A stretch of 64,000 nucleotides of DNA, from contig JBILBF010000002.1 in NCBI GenBank assembly GCA_044353855.1, positions 310,001 to 374,000 of the forward strand. The letters are read 5' to 3'. Below, one piece after another: positions 53,187 to 61,791 of the stretch (within the stretch, counting starts at the first letter, position 1; every line of letters starts with the position of its first letter). The translations under genes were made by a program, and so were the position numbers. The notes under the pieces were generated by a model that had not been told where the DNA came from, ran no database searches, and saw only the letters and a program-made list of their open reading frames with translations. This stretch comes from UKL13-3 sp044353855 (lineage in GTDB: Bacteria; Bacteroidota; Bacteroidia; UKL13-3).

Positions 53187-55790
53187 TTAACTCCGCTCTT
53201 TCAACTCAGTCAATTTATTTTCCAACTGCAATACATCTGATATTAGCACTTCTCTTGCTTTACTCCCTTTAAAAGGACCCACAATTCCTGCTTTTTCCAA
53301 TTGGTCTATCAATCGGCCTGCACGGTTATATCCAAGGTTTAGTCTGCGTTGCAATAAGGACGTAGAACCTTGTTGGTGCTGCACAATAATTCCAGCAGCT
53401 TCTTCAAATAAACTATCCCGTTCGCGTGGGTCAAAATCTTCTCCACCTCCATCTTCATTTTCATTTTTTACTTCAGGTAATAAATAGGGTTCTTTACCTT
53501 GTTGTGAACCAATAAAGTTAGCAATTTTATCTACTTCAGGTGTATCTACAAAAGCACATTGCAACCTCACCAAGTCATTTCCAACGGTATACAACATATC
53601 GCCTTTTCCAATGAGTTGATCGGCACCGTTTGCATCCAAAATAGTTCGTGAATCTGTTTTTTGCGAAACACGGAAAGCAACCCTTGCAGGGAAATTTGCT
53701 TTAATCATACCGGTAATCACATTTACAGATGGTCGTTGTGTTGCCAATATCATATGAATCCCCACAGCCCTTGCCAATTGTGCGATTCGGGCAATAGGCA
53801 TTTCTACTTCTTTACCAGCTGTCATCATCAAATCAGCAACCTCATCAATCACCACAACAATAAATGGCAAAAACCGATGTGGTATTTTATCGGTTGGTAC
53901 CAACCTGCGTTTTACAAATTTTGTATTGTATTCTTTCAGGTTTCTAACTTGAGCATCTTTTAACAAATCGTATCTATTATCCATCTCTACACACAAAGAA
54001 TTTAATGTGTTTACCACCAATTTTGTGTCGGTAATAATGGCATCGGCATCACCAGGAATTTTGGCTAAAAAATGGCGTTCAATAGTTTTGTATATACTCA
54101 ATTCCACTTTTTTAGGATCAACCAACACAAACTTAATTTGGGAAGGATGTTTTTTGTACAACAACGAAACCAAAATGGCATTTAGTCCAACCGATTTTCC
54201 TTGCCCAGTTGCACCTGCCATTAATAAATGGGGCATTTTAGCAAGGTCTGCTACAAATACTTCGTTCTGTATATTTTTGCCAAATGCAATAGGCAAATCC
54301 ATATCGGCATTTTGAAATCGGGCACTGCTCAATGCACTGCGCATGCTTACCATTGCAGGTTTTTCGTTTGGCACTTCAATACCTATTGTACCTCGGCCGG
54401 GTATAGGTGCTATAATTCGAATTCCCAGAGCAGCCAAACTCAAAGCAATATCATCTTCCAAGTTTTTAATTTTGGCAATACGCACGCCATCTTGAGGTAC
54501 AATTTCATAAAGTGTAACAGTGGGTCCAATAGTTGCTGAAATCTTTTTGATACCAATATTGTAATTTTTGAGGGTGTCCTCAATCATTTTTGTTTTGAGT
54601 TGCAACTCGGCTGTTTCCACCGTTGATTTTCCTTCGCCACCATAATCGTTTAACAAATCCAAACTTGGAAATTCATAATTTGAATAATCCAAAGTAGGAT
54701 CATATTCCGAATCTATTGAACCATATTCGGCTGCTAAATTTTCAGCCACAACTTCTTCTTCTGGTGTTTCTTGTACTTCCAAAACCAAACCACTATCCAT
54801 TTTTAAAGCATCCATTATTCCAACGGCTGTTGCAGCAACCGGAATAATTTCAATGGGCAGTTCGGGTAATTCTATTTCTTCAATAACTTCAACTACAGGT
54901 AATGTCTCTTCAATAATCTCTTCAGGTAAAATTGTCGCTTCATTTGAACCTACATCTTCAATTACATTTTCTTTAATGGTCAATTCAAAATCATCAGGAT
55001 TTAAGGGTTCTAATTCCATTGCATGTATTTCGGCATCTGAAATTGGAGGAATGATTGAGTTGGTCTTATCTTCATCCTCATGGTTTTTTATTATTGATTC
55101 AACTGCAGGTTTGGGTTCATAAAATTTAATATTAAACACCGCTACTGCAAAAACTAATGCATAACAAATAAGTAAGAGTCCTGCACCTGCAACTCCAATT
55201 AATCCTTTAAGGTATAAATATCCAAAATGACCAAAAGTACCACCCAATACTTGCCATACATCGGTAAACACAAAACCTGTTACTAATGAAATCCAAATAA
55301 CACCGAAAAAAGAATACCGTAATGTTTTACCAATAGGTATTGGTTCTAACTGTGTAAGCAAACGTAAACCCACCGCTGCAAAACATACTGTAAACAACAA
55401 TGATGAAATACCAAAACCTTTGTATACAAAAGAGTAACCTACCCAAGCACCTATTTTGCCCAACCAATTTTCAGCAGCATCAGGATCCGTTTTTAAAAAC
55501 ATATCCCAACCCAAATTAAGCACCAAACTTTGATCCGCTTGCCAAGTAACCAAAAACGATACAATAGCAATAAGCAAGTAAACAGCAAATAAAGAACATA
55601 CCAATCCTACAATTTTATGTAACCGTTCATCTTTCAAAAAAGCAAGTTTCCCCTTTTTTTTAGGTAAAGGTGTTGTAATGACTTCTTCCTTTTCAAATTC
55701 TACCGAAACATCCTCTATTTCGTCTACAATACTGATTTTATTCTGTTTTGTTTTTTTCATGTGTGAAAAGTCAATGGTTTTTGAGTCCAT
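53187..55790 (-). CDS. ftsK: DNA translocase FtsK
   Basis: Septal ATPase that pumps chromosome termini during division. The 867-residue protein has four to five N-terminal transmembrane helices (residues about 58-215), an acidic Pro/Glu-rich linker (about 225-370), the RecA-like motor with Walker A 'GATGQGKSVGLNAILVSLL' and Walker B 'FIVVVIDEVADLMM', 'ARAVGIHMILATQRPSVNVI', and a C-terminal gamma winged helix ('TSLLQRRLNLGYNRAGRLID'). All parts are intact. The linker is shorter than in Escherichia coli. Confidence 0.97.
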   Translation of the reverse strand: MDSKTIDFSHMKKTKQNKISIVDEIEDVSVEFEKEEVITTPLPKKKGKLAFLKDERLHKIVGLVCSLFAVYLLIAIVSFLVTWQADQSLVLNLGWDMFLKTDPDAAENWLGKIGAWVGYSFVYKGFGISSLLFTVCFAAVGLRLLTQLEPIPIGKTLRYSFFGVIWISLVTGFVFTDVWQVLGGTFGHFGYLYLKGLIGVAGAGLLLICYALVFAVAVFNIKFYEPKPAVESIIKNHEDEDKTNSIIPPISDAEIHAMELEPLNPDDFELTIKENVIEDVGSNEATILPEEIIEETLPVVEVIEEIELPELPIEIIPVAATAVGIMDALKMDSGLVLEVQETPEEEVVAENLAAEYGSIDSEYDPTLDYSNYEFPSLDLLNDYGGEGKSTVETAELQLKTKMIEDTLKNYNIGIKKISATIGPTVTLYEIVPQDGVRIAKIKNLEDDIALSLAALGIRIIAPIPGRGTIGIEVPNEKPAMVSMRSALSSARFQNADMDLPIAFGKNIQNEVFVADLAKMPHLLMAGATGQGKSVGLNAILVSLLYKKHPSQIKFVLVDPKKVELSIYKTIERHFLAKIPGDADAIITDTKLVVNTLNSLCVEMDNRYDLLKDAQVRNLKEYNTKFVKRRLVPTDKIPHRFLPFIVVVIDEVADLMMTAGKEVEMPIARIAQLARAVGIHMILATQRPSVNVITGMIKANFPARVAFRVSQKTDSRTILDANGADQLIGKGDMLYTVGNDLVRLQCAFVDTPEVDKIANFIGSQQGKEPYLLPEVKNENEDGGGEDFDPRERDSLFEEAAGIIVQHQQGSTSLLQRRLNLGYNRAGRLIDQLEKAGIVGPFKGSKAREVLISDVLQLENKLTELKERS

Positions 55791-56031
55791 AAACTATAGC
55801 TTTAAAATTACGCTTTAACTTCTAATTACTTTTGCTGTATTGACTGTTAATGGAGTTTTTTATTGATTTTATATCTTTTTAAAACAACACCCAAAAATAC
55901 CGTTCACCAAGTAGTGAATTTAAAATAGTTTCCCACGTTTTCACATGCATTGTCTAGTTGCTCTTTTTTCAGTTGTTTCGTTGAGTTGTGGCTTGTATAT
56001 TCGCGCTCCTCAAGTAAAAAAAATCATTCAC

Positions 56032-56571
56032 ATGGAATTAAATGCACTCAGTTATATTTTAGAAATGTTGAAATACATTTTGCCTGCAACAATCGTTTTT
56101 ATTACCGTACACTTTTTATTAAAAACTTTTTTTGAAAACGAATACCAAAGACGAAACATAAATTTGAAAGCTGAAAATGTAAAACTGGTGACTCCAATTA
56201 AATTACAAGCCTATGAAAGATTGGTTGTTTTAATGGAGCGAATGACTCCCAATAGTTTAATTTTTAGGGTAACCAAACAAGGTATTTCAGCCTCACAATT
56301 AAAAGTTGATTTGATAGCAGATATTCAAAGTGAATTTAACCATAATGTATCTCAACAAATATATGTATCGCCTCAAACATGGCAAATGGTGCGTATTGCC
56401 AAAGAAGAGATGATTAATATTATCAATATTGCGTATTCGCAACTTGGCCCTAATGCTGTTGGTTTCGATTTGAGTAAAGCTGTTTTTCAAATGATCATTG
56501 AAATGGAAAGTATACCTACCCAAAAAGCATTGGATTTTTTACGCAAAGAGTTTCATTTAATATTTGACTAG
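56032..56571 (+). CDS. Small membrane-anchored protein of unknown function (DUF7935-like)
   Basis: I start at ATG 56032 ('MELNALSYILEMLKYILPA'), giving ~179 residues with one N-terminal membrane helix and a soluble helical part: 'LQAYERLVVLMERMTPNSLI', 'NVSQQIYVSPQTWQMVRIAK', 'GPNAVGFDLSKAVFQMII'. An upstream frame to 55945 lacks support. The pattern is one I associate with a conserved Bacteroidota family often next to methylmalonyl-CoA mutase genes, as here, 83 bases upstream. Function unknown. Confidence 0.7.
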   Translation: MELNALSYILEMLKYILPATIVFITVHFLLKTFFENEYQRRNINLKAENVKLVTPIKLQAYERLVVLMERMTPNSLIFRVTKQGISASQLKVDLIADIQSEFNHNVSQQIYVSPQTWQMVRIAKEEMINIINIAYSQLGPNAVGFDLSKAVFQMIIEMESIPTQKALDFLRKEFHLIFD

Positions 56572-56654
56572 CGGAGATTATTTGATATGGTTTTAAAAAC
56601 AACCATGTACAAAAACCTTAAAGCCAAAAATCCGCAAAACCACATTCCTTACAC

Positions 56655-58202
56655 ATGACAAAACACACAACCGATTCAGGTATAGAAATACAACAACAAT
56701 ATTCCCAACCATCTACTTTACATGAACAAGCGGGTGAGTTCCCTTTTACACGTGGCATACAACCTGATATGTATCGAGGAAAATTGTGGACCATGCGCCA
56801 ATACGCAGGTTTCAGCACTGCCGAAGAAAGTAATAAACGCTATAAATATTTGTTAGCAAATGGAACAATGGGCTTATCTGTTGCTTTTGATTTGCCTACA
56901 CAAATTGGGTACGATAGCGACCATATGATGAGTGAAGGTGAAGTAGGAAAAGTAGGTGTGGCAATTGATTCGTTAAAAGACATGGAAGTATTATTTGGCG
57001 GTATTGAGTTGGAAAAAATAACCACTTCGATGACCATTAATGCAACAGCTTCTACCTTGCTTTCCATGTATATTGCTTTGGCCAAAAAACAAGGTGCCGA
57101 TATCAAAAAAATATCGGGTACCATACAAAATGATATTTTAAAAGAATACGCTGCACGCGGAACCTATATTTATCCGCCCAAACAAAGCATGCGCATTATC
57201 ACCGATATTTTTGAATACTGCAGTACCGATGTTCCTAAGTGGAATACCATATCCATTTCGGGTTACCATATTCGCGAAGCAGGAAGTACTGCTGTGCAAG
57301 AAATTGCGTTTACTTTAAGCAATGCCAAAGCATATGCCCAAGCTGCTATTACAAAAGGATTAGACATTAATGTTTTTGGTCAGCGACTTTCGTTTTTTTT
57401 TAACGCACACAATAATTTTTTTGAAGAGATAGCCAAGTTTAGAGCAGCCCGCAGAATGTGGGCTAAAATGGCAAAAGAACTTGGAGCTACAAATCCAAAA
57501 GCACAAATGTTGCGTTTCCATACACAAACTGGTGGTAGCACATTGCAAGCACAACAAGCCGATAATAATATTCCACGAGTTACACTACAAGCGCTTGCTG
57601 CTGTAATGGGTGGCACCCAAAGTTTGCACACCAATGGTTTTGATGAAGCCTTGAGTTTGCCTACCGAAAATGCCGCACGCATAGCATTGCGCACCCAACA
57701 AATTATTGCCTTTGAAAGTGGTGTAATAGATACGGTGGATCCAATGGGTGGAAGTTATTTTATAGAAGCATTAACAGACCAAGTAGAAGCAGCCGCTTGG
57801 CAATATATTGAACGTATTGATGCAATGGGTGGAGCGGTAACTGCCATTGAACAAGGTTACATGCAACAAGAAATTGCAGCCGCATCATATGCTTACCAAA
57901 CTGCAATTGAGAAAAAAGAAAAGATTATTATAGGTGTTAATAAATTTGAAGGCAATGAAGGGGTTACTCCTCCGCCATTTAAAATTGATGATTCCATTCG
58001 TAAAATCCAAACTGATAAATTAAACCAACTGAAAAACGAACGCGATAATGCTGCTGTTGCCAACTACTTAAAAACGTTGGAGCAACATGCAAAAGATGGT
58101 GTGAACATGATGCCAACAATTATTGATAGCGTGGAAGCATACGCAACATTGGGAGAAGTAGCCGATGTGTTGAGAGGTGTGTTCGGGGAATATAGGGCAT
58201 AG
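56655..58202 (+). CDS. Methylmalonyl-CoA mutase, catalytic (alpha/beta barrel) subunit
   Basis: Interconverts methylmalonyl-CoA and succinyl-CoA with adenosylcobalamin. The 515-residue protein carries only the TIM-barrel half: 'PFTRGIQPDMYRGKLWTMRQ', 'YAGFSTAEESNKRYKYLLA' (Tyr of the methylmalonyl type), 'AFDLPTQIGYDSDH', 'GTIQNDILKEYAARGTY', 'SISGYHIREAGSTAVQEIAF', 'RFHTQTGGSTL', 'AAVMGGTQSLHTNGFDEAL'. The B12-binding domain (DxHxxG) is absent, so it needs a separate small subunit not seen here. Adenosyltransferase and epimerase genes are elsewhere in this window. Confidence 0.93.
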   Translation: MTKHTTDSGIEIQQQYSQPSTLHEQAGEFPFTRGIQPDMYRGKLWTMRQYAGFSTAEESNKRYKYLLANGTMGLSVAFDLPTQIGYDSDHMMSEGEVGKVGVAIDSLKDMEVLFGGIELEKITTSMTINATASTLLSMYIALAKKQGADIKKISGTIQNDILKEYAARGTYIYPPKQSMRIITDIFEYCSTDVPKWNTISISGYHIREAGSTAVQEIAFTLSNAKAYAQAAITKGLDINVFGQRLSFFFNAHNNFFEEIAKFRAARRMWAKMAKELGATNPKAQMLRFHTQTGGSTLQAQQADNNIPRVTLQALAAVMGGTQSLHTNGFDEALSLPTENAARIALRTQQIIAFESGVIDTVDPMGGSYFIEALTDQVEAAAWQYIERIDAMGGAVTAIEQGYMQQEIAAASYAYQTAIEKKEKIIIGVNKFEGNEGVTPPPFKIDDSIRKIQTDKLNQLKNERDNAAVANYLKTLEQHAKDGVNMMPTIIDSVEAYATLGEVADVLRGVFGEYRA

Positions 58203-58290
58203 TGACATTAAGCTGTAATTATTTATTAAGTATTCAACCATAGGAATATTATTAATGAGACTATTTTTATTGTAGTTAAAATTTCAACTA

Positions 58291-58318
58291 GTCACATTGA
58301 GCGTAGCCGAAAGGTGAC
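58291..58318. repeat. Short intergenic inverted repeat, Bacteroidota-type
   Basis: GTCAC (58291-58295) and GTGAC (58314-58318) flank ATTGAGCGTAGCCGAAAG, a sequence type resembling short intergenic repeats I associate with Bacteroidota genomes (TTGAGCGnAGnCGAAA). It lies between the mutase and 5'-nucleotidase genes. No second copy was found in this window. Confidence 0.45.
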
Positions 58319-58364
58319 GATAATTTAACTTCCTTTTCAACCCAAATTTTTCGACCTTAGCCGC

Positions 58365-59105
58365 ATGAAAGTTTCGTTTTATGTATCAACTGTTATTGTA
58401 TTACTGTTTGGCGCTTGCAAAAGTTCTTATCAATATTCACAACGCAATGCTTCTCTTACCAATATTCAAAAAGACTCCCTTAAACTGTATGATTCCGCTA
58501 CACATTATATAATTGCACCCTATAAATTAACACTCGATTCGCAAATGAATGTGGTAATTGGAAACTCGAAAACCAAACTCACCAAAAATAAACCCGAAGG
58601 AACATTGGGAAACTTAGTATGCGATGCGGCTGTTTGGTATGCAACGCAGCAGTATACCAAACCCATTGATGTATGTGTAATTAATTTTGGCGGTATCCGA
58701 TTACCAAGTATTGAAGCTGGCAATATTACAGTGGGTAAAATATATGAGCTAATGCCGTTTGATAATAAAGTAGATATACTCGAAATTAATGGAAATACGA
58801 TGAACGAATTGCTTCAACTTATTGCATCGGCTGATGGTTGGCCAATAGCTGGAGTAACGATGCAAATCGAAAATGGCAAAGCAATAAATATAACCATAGG
58901 CGGAAAACCATTTGATTTAAACAAAACCTATACTTTGGTTACAACCGACTACACTGCCAATGGAGGCGATAAAGCCAGCATGCTCAAACAATATGAAAAA
59001 CGCACAACACTCAATTATTTTTTGCGTGATGCCATATTAGGTTATGTAAAATACAAAGGCGAAATAAACTGTACAATAGATGGAAGAATTACACGTAAAC
59101 CGTAG
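58365..59105 (+). CDS. 5'-nucleotidase C-terminal domain lipoprotein
   Basis: A 246-residue lipoprotein with signal and lipobox 'LLFGAC'. The mature part matches the C-terminal substrate-binding domain of UshA-type 5'-nucleotidases: 'TLGNLVCDAAVW', 'VINFGGIRLPSIEAGNITVG', 'YELMPFDNKVDILEINGNTM', 'YTLVTTDYTANGGDKASML'. It lacks the metal-binding catalytic domain, which the next gene encodes, overlapping by 26 bases. Confidence 0.92.
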   Translation: MKVSFYVSTVIVLLFGACKSSYQYSQRNASLTNIQKDSLKLYDSATHYIIAPYKLTLDSQMNVVIGNSKTKLTKNKPEGTLGNLVCDAAVWYATQQYTKPIDVCVINFGGIRLPSIEAGNITVGKIYELMPFDNKVDILEINGNTMNELLQLIASADGWPIAGVTMQIENGKAINITIGGKPFDLNKTYTLVTTDYTANGGDKASMLKQYEKRTTLNYFLRDAILGYVKYKGEINCTIDGRITRKP

Positions 59106-60012
59106 AAATTTTATAAAAACCACAGCTTCGCTTGGGGCTTATGGTTGGCTTGCCAATTCTCCTTTGGCAGCTTTTGCTAAAAACGATACGATAAAACTTA
59201 CCATTTTGCACACCAACGATTGGCATAGCAGAATTGAAGCGTTCCCCAAAGATGGTGGAACAAACCAAGGAATGGGGGGTGCAGCAACACGTGCAGCGCT
59301 GATTGCCAAAATTAGAGAAGAGGTAGAACATGTAATACTACTAGATGCAGGAGATATTTTTCAAGGAACACCTTATTTTAATTTTTATGGTGGTGAGTTA
59401 GAATACAAGCTTATGAGTCAAATGGGATACGACTTAGCAACATTTGGAAACCACGATTTTGATAATGGTATAGAAGGCATTATCAAACAACTACATCATG
59501 CTACTTTCAAATTTGTAAACTGCAATTATGATTTTGGAAAAACTGAACTCGCCAGCAGGGTAAATCCATATAATATAATTAAAAAAGGAAACCTCAAAAT
59601 TGGTATTTTAGGTGTTGGTATAGAATTAAGTGGCTTGGTTCCTGAAAAATGCTATACTGGTATAAAATACAATAACCCAATTATCAATGCAAATTACATA
59701 GCAAAAGAGCTCAAAATAAATCAAAAATGTGATCTCATAATTTGCCTTTCTCATTTAGGATATAAATACCCAAATGATAAGATTTCAGATATAAATTTAG
59801 CTGAACAGAGTGAACATATTGATTTGATAATTGGAGGACATACTCACACCTTTTTATCCAAACCAGATTTAGTGAAAAATAGCATTGGTAAGTTGGTGAT
59901 GGTAAACCAAGTGGGATGGGCTGGCTTAAACTTAGGCCGAATCGATTACACCTTTGAACCATTGAATAATATAGCAATGGCATCTACTACCCAAGTTTTA
60001 GACATTCGTTAA
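59080..60012 (+). CDS. 5'-nucleotidase metallophosphoesterase domain protein, Tat-exported
   Basis: A 310-residue exported metallophosphoesterase, the catalytic half of a UshA-like 5'-nucleotidase. The N-terminus 'VNRRNFIKTTASLGAYGW' is a twin-arginine signal. Metal-site motifs are 'ILHTNDWHSR', 'LLDAGDIFQG', 'TFGNHDFDNG', 'LICLSHLGY' and 'IGGHTHTF'. It should pair with the lipoprotein just upstream. No sorting tail is present, so it probably stays in the periplasm. Confidence 0.93.
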   Translation: MEELHVNRRNFIKTTASLGAYGWLANSPLAAFAKNDTIKLTILHTNDWHSRIEAFPKDGGTNQGMGGAATRAALIAKIREEVEHVILLDAGDIFQGTPYFNFYGGELEYKLMSQMGYDLATFGNHDFDNGIEGIIKQLHHATFKFVNCNYDFGKTELASRVNPYNIIKKGNLKIGILGVGIELSGLVPEKCYTGIKYNNPIINANYIAKELKINQKCDLIICLSHLGYKYPNDKISDINLAEQSEHIDLIIGGHTHTFLSKPDLVKNSIGKLVMVNQVGWAGLNLGRIDYTFEPLNNIAMASTTQVLDIR

Positions 60013-60253
60013 CTATTGTGTGTACAAACATCTATTAATATAAAAAATTACTAAAAAAATTACCAAAAAAAACAAGCTATCCACACACTACTCCACAATA
60101 TTTTAAAACTTAAAAAAAAAATAAAAAGTATAAAAGTGATGAAAAATAAGGAGTTATATTTTTTTGTTCCATTAGAATAAAAAATACTGTCCAAAAAATT
60201 TTTTTATTCACAATTATAATATCATCTTTCGAGACATAAAGGAGTAATAAAAG
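60013..60253. other. AT-rich region before dnaA with DnaA-box-like sites (candidate oriC or dnaA control region)
   Basis: 241 AT-rich bases with poly-A tracts. TTATTCACA at 60204-60212 matches the DnaA box TTATNCACA; CTATCCACA at 60077-60085 and TGTGTACAA at 60019-60027 (opposite strand) each differ by one base. A strong SD-like site AAAGGAG lies at 60238-60244, nine bases before the dnaA ATG. It may be an origin or only dnaA autoregulation. Confidence 0.4.
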
Positions 60254-61690
60254 ATGAGTGAAAAATCAGCAGATAATGTATGGAACAATTGCTTGAAACT
60301 AATTCAAGACAACGTATCGCCTCAAAGTTTTAAAACATGGTTCGACCCAATCAAACCAATCAAGCTTGAAAACAAAGTATTAACAATTCAAGTTCCAAGT
60401 CAATTTTTCTACGAATGGTTAGAAGAACACTATGTTGCTTTGTTAAAGAAAACGCTCAAACAAGAATTAGGAACTGGTTCTCGTTTGGAGTATAATATTA
60501 TAGTAGAGAATTCTACTAACAATTCAAATCCTTATGTAGTTAATCTGCCAGGAAGTACCAATGCAAAATCAGACCCTCAAAATATTAATGTGCCACTTAA
60601 CTTAAGTAGTAGCATAAAAAATCCGTTTATCATTCCTGGACTCAAAAAAATCAATATTGATTCAAACCTTAACTCAAACTTAAATTTTGATAACTTCATT
60701 GAAGGTGATTGCAATCGGTTGGCTCGTTCGGCAGGCTATGCTGTGGCGAATAAGCCAGGTGGAACATCATTTAACCCCTTAATGTTGTTTAGTGAAACAG
60801 GTTTAGGTAAAACCCATTTGGTGCAAGCCATTGGTAATATGATTAAACAAAACAGCAAGAATAAAATCGTGTTGTACATTCCGGTTGAAAAATTCTGCAA
60901 CCAATATGTTGATTCGATACGCAATAATTCAAATCAAGATTTTGTAAATTTCTACCAACATATTGATGTATTAATAGTTGATGATGTGCAGTTTTTAGAA
61001 AATAAACAAAAAACACAAGAAGTATTTTTCAGCATTTTTAATCACTTACATCAATTAGGTAAACAAATTATTTTAACAAGTGATCGTGCACCTAAAGATT
61101 TAAAAGGAATGGATGATCGGTTATTATCTCGTTTTAAATGGGGCTTATCATGCGATTTGCAATCTCCTGATTTTGAAACACGTTTGGCTATCCTTGAACA
61201 TATGATGTATGCAGATGGGATTAACTTAAACAGAGATGTAGTTGAATATGTTGCTCATAATATAAACACCAACGTGCGCGAATTACAAGGAGCCTTAGTT
61301 TCCTTATTGGCTCAATCATCTTTAAACCGCAAAGAAGTTACGTTGGAACTTGCAAAGCAAATTTTGAAAAACTTCGTCAAAAATTCTTCTCGCGAAATTT
61401 CAATCGAGTTTATTCAAAAGTTAGTGTGCGATTATTTTACCATTCCTGTAGAATTGGTTAAATCTAAAACACGTAAACGTGAAATCGTACAAGCTCGTCA
61501 AATTTCGATGTTTTATGCAAAAGACTTAACCAAGTCGTCACTTAAAACTATTGGAATGCACTTTGGTGGTAGAGATCACTCAACGGTAATTCACGCTTGC
61601 CAAACGGTAAACGACTTAATTGAAACAGACAAAAAATTCAAAGCCGATATCGAAGAAATTGGTAAACGAATCAAGATTAACTTAGTATAA
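60254..61690 (+). CDS. dnaA: Chromosomal replication initiator protein DnaA
   Basis: AAA+ initiator of replication, 478 residues. Domain I starts 'MSEKSADNVWNNCLKLIQDN'; a variable linker covers about 90-140; the AAA+ domain has Walker A 'SETGLGKTHLVQAIGNMI', Walker B 'VLIVDDVQFLENKQKTQEVF', and 'SRFKWGLSCDLQSPDFETRL'; domain IV ends with the DNA-binding signature 'MHFGGRDHSTVIHACQTV'. An SD-like AAAGGAG precedes the start. dnaN is not next to it, unlike in many phyla. A strong terminator follows. Confidence 0.98.
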   Translation: MSEKSADNVWNNCLKLIQDNVSPQSFKTWFDPIKPIKLENKVLTIQVPSQFFYEWLEEHYVALLKKTLKQELGTGSRLEYNIIVENSTNNSNPYVVNLPGSTNAKSDPQNINVPLNLSSSIKNPFIIPGLKKINIDSNLNSNLNFDNFIEGDCNRLARSAGYAVANKPGGTSFNPLMLFSETGLGKTHLVQAIGNMIKQNSKNKIVLYIPVEKFCNQYVDSIRNNSNQDFVNFYQHIDVLIVDDVQFLENKQKTQEVFFSIFNHLHQLGKQIILTSDRAPKDLKGMDDRLLSRFKWGLSCDLQSPDFETRLAILEHMMYADGINLNRDVVEYVAHNINTNVRELQGALVSLLAQSSLNRKEVTLELAKQILKNFVKNSSREISIEFIQKLVCDYFTIPVELVKSKTRKREIVQARQISMFYAKDLTKSSLKTIGMHFGGRDHSTVIHACQTVNDLIETDKKFKADIEEIGKRIKINLV

Positions 61691-61692
61691 CC

Positions 61693-61723
61693 AAAAGTCC
61701 CGCAACATTGCGGGACTTTTTTT
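61693..61723 (+). terminator. Rho-independent terminator of dnaA
   Basis: AAAAGTCCCGCAA (61693-61705) pairs with TTGCGGGACTTTT (61708-61720); 11 bp (61693-61703/61710-61720) close a six-base loop, followed by seven T (61717-61723 in part). It begins three bases after the stop. Confidence 0.93.
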
Positions 61724-61791
61724 ATGTCCTATTACTATTACCAGATAGTTAAATTCAATTTGAAGTTCTTTAACAGATGCTCTTTAAACCA

